From: Kitasatospora aureofaciens
Lineage (GTDB): Bacteria > Actinomycetota > Actinomycetes > Streptomycetales > Streptomycetaceae
Direction: 5' to 3'
Length of the DNA stretch: 64,000 nucleotides
Assembly (NCBI RefSeq): GCF_001188955.3
Contig: NZ_JPRF03000030.1
Coordinates: forward strand, 1-64,000
This document shows positions 60,318 through 64,000 of this stretch, in pieces. Below the pieces are notes generated by a model. That model was given only the letters and a program-made list of their open reading frames with translations. It searched no databases and was not told where the DNA came from. The position numbers were made by a program, and so were the translations under genes. Within the stretch, counting starts at the first letter, position 1. Each line of letters starts with the position of its first letter.

Positions 60318-60721
60318 CGCTCGTCCCGGTCGCGGCGGTTGCCCAGGGCCGCGGCGAAGTTGACCCCGACGATGCCCGCCCAGCAGGCGAGCAGGCCGGC
60401 GAAGCCACCGCTGCCGGGGTTGCTCGCGATCGCGGTCAGCGGGATGCCGAAGGCCAGCGAGACCACCGCCATCCGGTTGCCGGCCCGGCCAGGGGCCCAG
60501 CCGCGGTGGTGGTGGCGCCGGCTCCGGTCCCTGTCCCGGTGGTCGGGCTCGTAGTCGTCCAGCCGTGCGGCCACCGAACGCTCCACCCGGGCGTCCAGGC
60601 GGGCGTCGAGGCGCTTCATGAAGGAGTCGACGAGCTCCTCCTCGTACTCCTTGCCGAGCTCCTTGCGGGCCTGCAGGGTGGCGTCGAGGTCGCGCCGAAG
60701 TTCGTCCTGGCGAGTGTCCAT
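60293..60721 (-). CDS. hypothetical membrane protein with coiled-coil N-terminus
   Basis: A 142-residue protein. The first 60 residues are charged and helical (RQDELRRDLDATLQARKELG, EEELVDSFMKRLDARLDARV), probably a coiled coil. A His/Arg-rich linker (RDRDRSRRHHHRG) follows. Two membrane segments come next (MAVVSLAFGIPLTAIA and GFAGLLACWAGIVGVNFAAAL) with a short basic tail. The ATG at 60721 starts the charged helix. The family occurs in streptomycetes next to hutH; the function is unknown. Confidence 0.8.
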   Translation of the reverse strand: MDTRQDELRRDLDATLQARKELGKEYEEELVDSFMKRLDARLDARVERSVAARLDDYEPDHRDRDRSRRHHHRGWAPGRAGNRMAVVSLAFGIPLTAIASNPGSGGFAGLLACWAGIVGVNFAAALGNRRDRDERRTRGDWD

Positions 60722-60949
60722 GCCAGTAGCGTGGGGCCGCCGGCCGGCCCGGTCCATCCGTTCGCGGGGGGAATCCGGGCGGGGTCAGGGAGAAATCAGG
60801 GTTACCCCGAGGCCGGTGCCCGGCCCCCGGCCCGGTGCCCGATCATGGGGACGTCCGTGCGACGTCCCGCCGTACGAGACGTCTTTGCCAGGGGCGGCGC
60901 GCTGCTGCACAGTCGTCGTTCCGAACGCTCGCATCCGGAGGTAGAGCTG

Positions 60950-61819
60950 ATGACCGCCACCGACGAGGCCGGTACCGTCGGCCCCTCCGCCCGGCTGCTC
61001 CAGCTGTTCGAGGGGCACCGGCTGACGCCCACCCAGCGGCGGATCGCCCACTCGCTGGTCCGGCACGCCGGCGAGGCGCCGTTCCTGTCCAGCGTCGAGG
61101 TCGCCGAACTCGCCGGGGTCAGCCAGCCCTCCGTCACCCGCTTCGCGGTCGCCCTCGGGTACGACGGCTACCCGGCGCTGCGCAAGCAGCTGCGCGAACT
61201 CGGCGCGGGCGAGCCGGCCGCACCGGAGACCCCGGACGACGCCGTGCGCAACGAGCACCAGCAGGCCGTGCTGGCCGAGATCGAGCACCTGCGCCACCTC
61301 GCCGAACTGCTCGCCGACCCCGAGCCGATCATCCGGGCCGCCCGGCTGCTCGCCGCCTCCCGCCCGCTGCCGGTGCTCGGTCTGCGGGCGGCCTCGGCAC
61401 AGGCGCGCGGCTTCGCGTACTTCGCGGCCAAGGTGCACCCGGACGTCCGGCTGCTGGACGAGGGCGGCAGCATGCTCGCCGACCGGCTGGAACAGGCCAC
61501 CGCGGCGGGTGCCACCGCGCTGCTGTGCTTCGCCCTGCCGCGCTACCCGCGGGAGTTGATGGACGCCCTGGTGGTGGCCCGGGAGTGCGGGCTGACCGTG
61601 CTCACCGTGGCCGACAGCGCCTTCTCGCCGGTGGCCAAGCTCTCCGACCTGATGCTGCCGGCCGCCGTCGGCACCGGGCTGGTCTTCGACACCGCCTGCG
61701 CGCCGATGATGCTCGGCCGGGTGCTGCTGCAGACCATGTGCGACGAACTCCCCGGCGCGGAGGCCCGGTTGGAGGCGGTCGAACACGCGGCGGCGGCGCG
61801 GGGGCTGTTCTTGGAATAG
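60950..61819 (+). CDS. MurR/RpiR family transcriptional regulator
   Basis: A 289-residue regulator. The N-terminal HTH-6 domain (LTPTQRRIAHSLVRHAGEAPF, VEVAELAGVSQPSVTRFAVAL, GYDGYPALRKQLREL) precedes a SIS sugar-phosphate-binding domain (RPLPVLGLRAASAQARGFAYF, GATALLCFALPRYPRELMDAL, LTVLTVADSAFSPVA). Ligands of the family are phosphorylated sugars, but relatives also control amino-acid catabolism. Being near hutH it could regulate histidine use, although direct evidence is missing. ATG 60950 follows GGAGGT at good spacing. Confidence 0.9.
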   Translation: MTATDEAGTVGPSARLLQLFEGHRLTPTQRRIAHSLVRHAGEAPFLSSVEVAELAGVSQPSVTRFAVALGYDGYPALRKQLRELGAGEPAAPETPDDAVRNEHQQAVLAEIEHLRHLAELLADPEPIIRAARLLAASRPLPVLGLRAASAQARGFAYFAAKVHPDVRLLDEGGSMLADRLEQATAAGATALLCFALPRYPRELMDALVVARECGLTVLTVADSAFSPVAKLSDLMLPAAVGTGLVFDTACAPMMLGRVLLQTMCDELPGAEARLEAVEHAAAARGLFLE

Positions 61820-61909
61820 GCGCGGCCTGGAATGAGCACAGCCTCGACATGAGGCCGGGGGAGTACTTGCCACGAACCCGGGCATCCCCTAATGCAGGGG
61901 GTGCCGCCC

Positions 61910-62233
61910 ATGCGCGTGATCCACGAGATGAAGTTCGTCGCCCGCCTGGCCTCGGGTGCCGACGAATGGTCCTGCCCCGCCTGCGGACGCCGCGTCACCC
62001 TGCGGCGCCTGCCCGAACCCGAACTGACCGTCCTCGACCCGGGCGACGAGTCCGCCGTCCACGTCGGCGTCATCGAACCCGACGCCCGCGCCACCGCGGC
62101 CGCCGAGAAGTACGGCCTCGGTCCGGTCCAGAACATCCCCCGCCCGCCCTCCCCGCCCGCCCCCGACGCCGCCGACCGCCGCTGGCTCGCCGAGATCGGC
62201 ATCGACTGGGACGGCGGCGACGCCGCGGCGTGA
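61910..62233 (+). CDS. small hypothetical protein with CPxCG zinc-ribbon half-site
   Basis: A 107-residue protein. WSCPACGRRVTLRRLP gives one CPxCG knuckle; no second Cys pair is visible, so any zinc site would need a partner. A negatively charged middle (LDPGDESAVHVG) and a Pro-rich stretch (IPRPPSPPAPDAADRR) end in WLAEIGIDWDGGD. ATG 61910 has AGGGGGT 8 bases upstream. I do not recognise a function. It is the last gene before the restriction-modification genes of the right edge. Confidence 0.72.
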   Translation: MRVIHEMKFVARLASGADEWSCPACGRRVTLRRLPEPELTVLDPGDESAVHVGVIEPDARATAAAEKYGLGPVQNIPRPPSPPAPDAADRRWLAEIGIDWDGGDAAA

Positions 62234-62250
62234 CGAGAGGACCGGCGCGC

Positions 62251-62889
62251 TCAGTTCCAGTGCGGCGACATGGCCCCGGTGAACATTGCCGGGGAGATGA
62301 GGTCGCGCAGCTCTGCGGTGGTACGGGCGATCTCTTCGTGGACGGCGATCTTCTCCGACAGCCCTTCCAGGATCTCCGTGATGGCGGCGGCTTGCGCGTG
62401 GGGCGGCAGGTTCACCGGCAGCTTGGAGAGGGCCGCCACCGTGACGCTCGGGATGCCGACGGTGCTCGTACTGGCCTGTTCGAACCAGTTCTTGGCCACG
62501 GGACTGCCCAGGTAGTGCAGCAGGTACCCCTGCCATTCCGGGGCTCGGAGCCGCAGCCGCAGCAGGTTGCCGCTGAACAGCCAGCCTGCTTCTGCATCGG
62601 TGATGCGGGCCGCCCGCCCCGGATCTCCCGTGCGCGCGCAAACGATGTCGCCCGGCCGCAGGCGGTACTGATCGACCTTCGACTCTGCCTCCTGGGGCAG
62701 GAAAGTGAGATCGGCGTGGACGATCTGCCCCCGGTAGCCGATGTTCATCGGGCGCAGCAACGGGATGCCGGCGTTGCTGCGGCTCGCCGGATTCGTGAGG
62801 TGGCCGGGGCCGGACTGGATCTCACAGAGCACGCCGAGTTCCGTGGTCGTCCAGTCGGCCGGGATCGGCTGCTCGGCACTGTACGTCAT
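62251..62889 (-). CDS. HsdS-like specificity protein, single target-recognition domain
   Basis: A 212-residue type I restriction-modification specificity subunit with one half only: TTTELGVLCEIQSGPGHLT starts a target-recognition domain. YRLRPGDIVCARTGDPGRAARI and LLRLRLRAPEWQGYLLHYLGS are typical, and VGIPSVTVAALSKLPVNLPP leads to the conserved coiled coil (ITEILEGLSEKIAVHEEIARTTAELRDLI). Normal HsdS has two such units (about 400 residues). Half-size forms may dimerise to recognise a palindromic split site. Its ATG overlaps the HsdM-like stop as ATGA. Confidence 0.88.
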   Translation of the reverse strand: MTYSAEQPIPADWTTTELGVLCEIQSGPGHLTNPASRSNAGIPLLRPMNIGYRGQIVHADLTFLPQEAESKVDQYRLRPGDIVCARTGDPGRAARITDAEAGWLFSGNLLRLRLRAPEWQGYLLHYLGSPVAKNWFEQASTSTVGIPSVTVAALSKLPVNLPPHAQAAAITEILEGLSEKIAVHEEIARTTAELRDLISPAMFTGAMSPHWN

Positions 62890-64000
62890 GGCATTCCGTT
62901 CAGCAGGCGGGCGACCTGGTGGTCCACTTCCTGGGCTCGCACGTGCAGGCGAGCCAGTTCCTCGCGGATCCGGTGCAGCCGGTCCGTGGTGGCGGCCAGG
63001 TCGATCGGGGGGCCGGACCGGTGCATGTATCTGGCCGGGTCGAGTACGAAGTCCGCCGCCTTGATCTCAGCGAAGGTGGCGCGGCTGCTCGACCAGCGAG
63101 GGGAGCGGGTTCCGGTGAACTCGTGGGGAGCTCGCCGCCACGCCCGGTACTCGGCGACCAGCTCCGACACGTCCGTCTCGGTCAGTACGCGCAGCGTGCG
63201 GGTGTCCATCTCTCCCGCTTCCCGGGCGTCGACGAACCACACGTCCGGTGGGGAGTCCCCGGAGGGGCGGCGCAGGAGCCACAGACAGACCCCGATGGTC
63301 GTCGAGCTGAAGAGGCCGGGGGGGAGCGCGACCACTCCTTCGACGACGCCGGCTGACAGGAGCCGGGCGCGAATCTCGCGCTCCCTGCCCCCGCGGAAGG
63401 CCGCACCATTGGCCATGACGACGATGGCCTGCCCGTCGGGGGTCAACGACCGGACCGCGTGCTGGATCCATCCCAAGTCCGCATTACGCTCCGGTGGAGT
63501 GCCGAACGGCCAGTCCTCCCAGGCGAAACGTGCGTCGTAGCGGGCCTTCATGCTGAATGGTGGATTGGTCAGGACCAGGTCGTAGGCGACTGGCCCGGTC
63601 CGCCCACGTTCACTGGGCAGGTAAGGCTCGATCGCGGTCCGGAACGGAACGCCGTGCAGCATCAGGTTCATCGCGGCGATCCGGCGGTGCCGTTCGTTCG
63701 GGGTCTCGGCGACGGCCAGGTCCACGGTCGGGCCGCGCCCGGTTGGCTTGCCGCCGAATTCCACGAGCAGCTCGCCGGAGCGGCAGAACGGATCGTAGAT
63801 GTCGGAAGGCTGCGGGAGCTCGCCCGCCAACTCGACCATGAGCCGACGCAGGGACGGCGGAGTCACCAGCTGTTCGCCGCGCCGTCCGAGTTTCTCGGTC
63901 TCGGTCTGGAGCAGTAGGCCGAACAGGTCGGCGGCCTGGGGTGCGTGGGTGATCTCCTCGATGAGGTGGCCGGCCCTCTCCAGAGACCATCGCTCGGGAT
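62886..64000 (-). CDS. N6-adenine DNA methyltransferase, HsdM-like, 5' end outside the window
   Basis: At least 370 residues in frame; the start lies beyond base 64000. VTPPSLRRLMVELAG and YDPFCRSGELLVEF form the SAM-binding motif (DPFCRSGELL in place of DPxxGSG), followed by LVLTNPPFSMKARYDAR with the catalytic NPPF. The order and the helical C-terminal end (ATTDRLHRIREELARLHV) fit type I HsdM, although the coiled-coil end could also help bind HsdS. The two genes are translationally coupled. No hsdR gene is visible inside the window; it may lie further right or be missing. Confidence 0.88.
   Translation of the reverse strand, partial: PERWSLERAGHLIEEITHAPQAADLFGLLLQTETEKLGRRGEQLVTPPSLRRLMVELAGELPQPSDIYDPFCRSGELLVEFGGKPTGRGPTVDLAVAETPNERHRRIAAMNLMLHGVPFRTAIEPYLPSERGRTGPVAYDLVLTNPPFSMKARYDARFAWEDWPFGTPPERNADLGWIQHAVRSLTPDGQAIVVMANGAAFRGGREREIRARLLSAGVVEGVVALPPGLFSSTTIGVCLWLLRRPSGDSPPDVWFVDAREAGEMDTRTLRVLTETDVSELVAEYRAWRRAPHEFTGTRSPRWSSSRATFAEIKAADFVLDPARYMHRSGPPIDLAATTDRLHRIREELARLHVRAQEVDHQVARLLNGMP

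Overview
The window is about 72% G+C (rough estimate), with dense genes, strong third-position GC bias, GTG/TTG starts and GC-rich hairpin terminators. The gene order (carboxypeptidase, sdhBADC, nucleoside uptake and salvage, afsQ1/afsQ2/sigQ, deoC, pnp, accA2, pccB, birA, cya, hutH) matches the conserved chromosomal core of Streptomyces and Kitasatospora (the SCO4847-SCO4932 region of S. coelicolor, from memory). It is ordinary core chromosome, not a mobile island. I saw no rRNA, tRNA, CRISPR array, insertion sequence or replication origin. Only the right edge (type I restriction-modification genes) looks accessory.

Layout. 1-3.2 kb: a D-Ala-D-Ala carboxypeptidase cut by the left edge, a small membrane protein and a secreted FG-GAP-like protein. 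3.2-6.7 kb: succinate dehydrogenase operon sdhC-D-A-B on the minus strand. 7-13.5 kb: a UraD-like protein, a secreted peptidase, an SDR, a stand-alone acyl-CoA mutase subunit and an M20 hydrolase. 13.7-20.9 kb: nucleoside import (BmpA lipoprotein, double ATPase, two permeases) followed by cytidine deaminase and thymidine phosphorylase. 20.9-25.1 kb: Uma2 protein, an MFS/LysR divergent pair and adenosine deaminase. 25.3-29.9 kb: small surface and membrane proteins, including an LAXTG sortase substrate. 30-33.8 kb: afsQ1-afsQ2-lipoprotein, divergent from sigQ. 34-42.3 kb: uridine kinase, deoC with two aldehyde dehydrogenase genes, a hexose/pentose-phosphate mutase and purine nucleoside phosphorylase. 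43-54 kb: flavoprotein dehydrogenase, DeoR regulator, biotin carboxylase, Maf, propionyl-CoA carboxylase beta and epsilon, biotin ligase, adenylate cyclase. 54-62 kb: GGDEF protein, TetR/glycosyltransferase pair, hutH, RpiR regulator. 62-64 kb: hsdS-like and hsdM-like genes running off the right edge.

The strongest connecting signal is a 12-bp palindrome, CTACGCGCGTAG. It is perfect or near-perfect before five nucleoside loci: the bmpA importer operon (13726), deoA just after cdd (19542), add (23946), deoC (38727) and the purine phosphorylase (42348). This implies one regulator controlling import, deamination, phosphorolysis and deoxyribose-phosphate breakdown. Acetaldehyde from DeoC would be oxidised by the adjacent aldehyde dehydrogenase.

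Other notable points: the importer ATPase seems to start at a non-canonical ATC codon (15032); the UraD-like gene seems to start at CTG and lacks the usual catalytic HPRIG motif; hutH and several other genes have promoter geometry predicting leaderless mRNAs; an AfsQ1-type box lies between afsQ1 and sigQ; and a catalytically incomplete aldehyde dehydrogenase overlaps a complete one.
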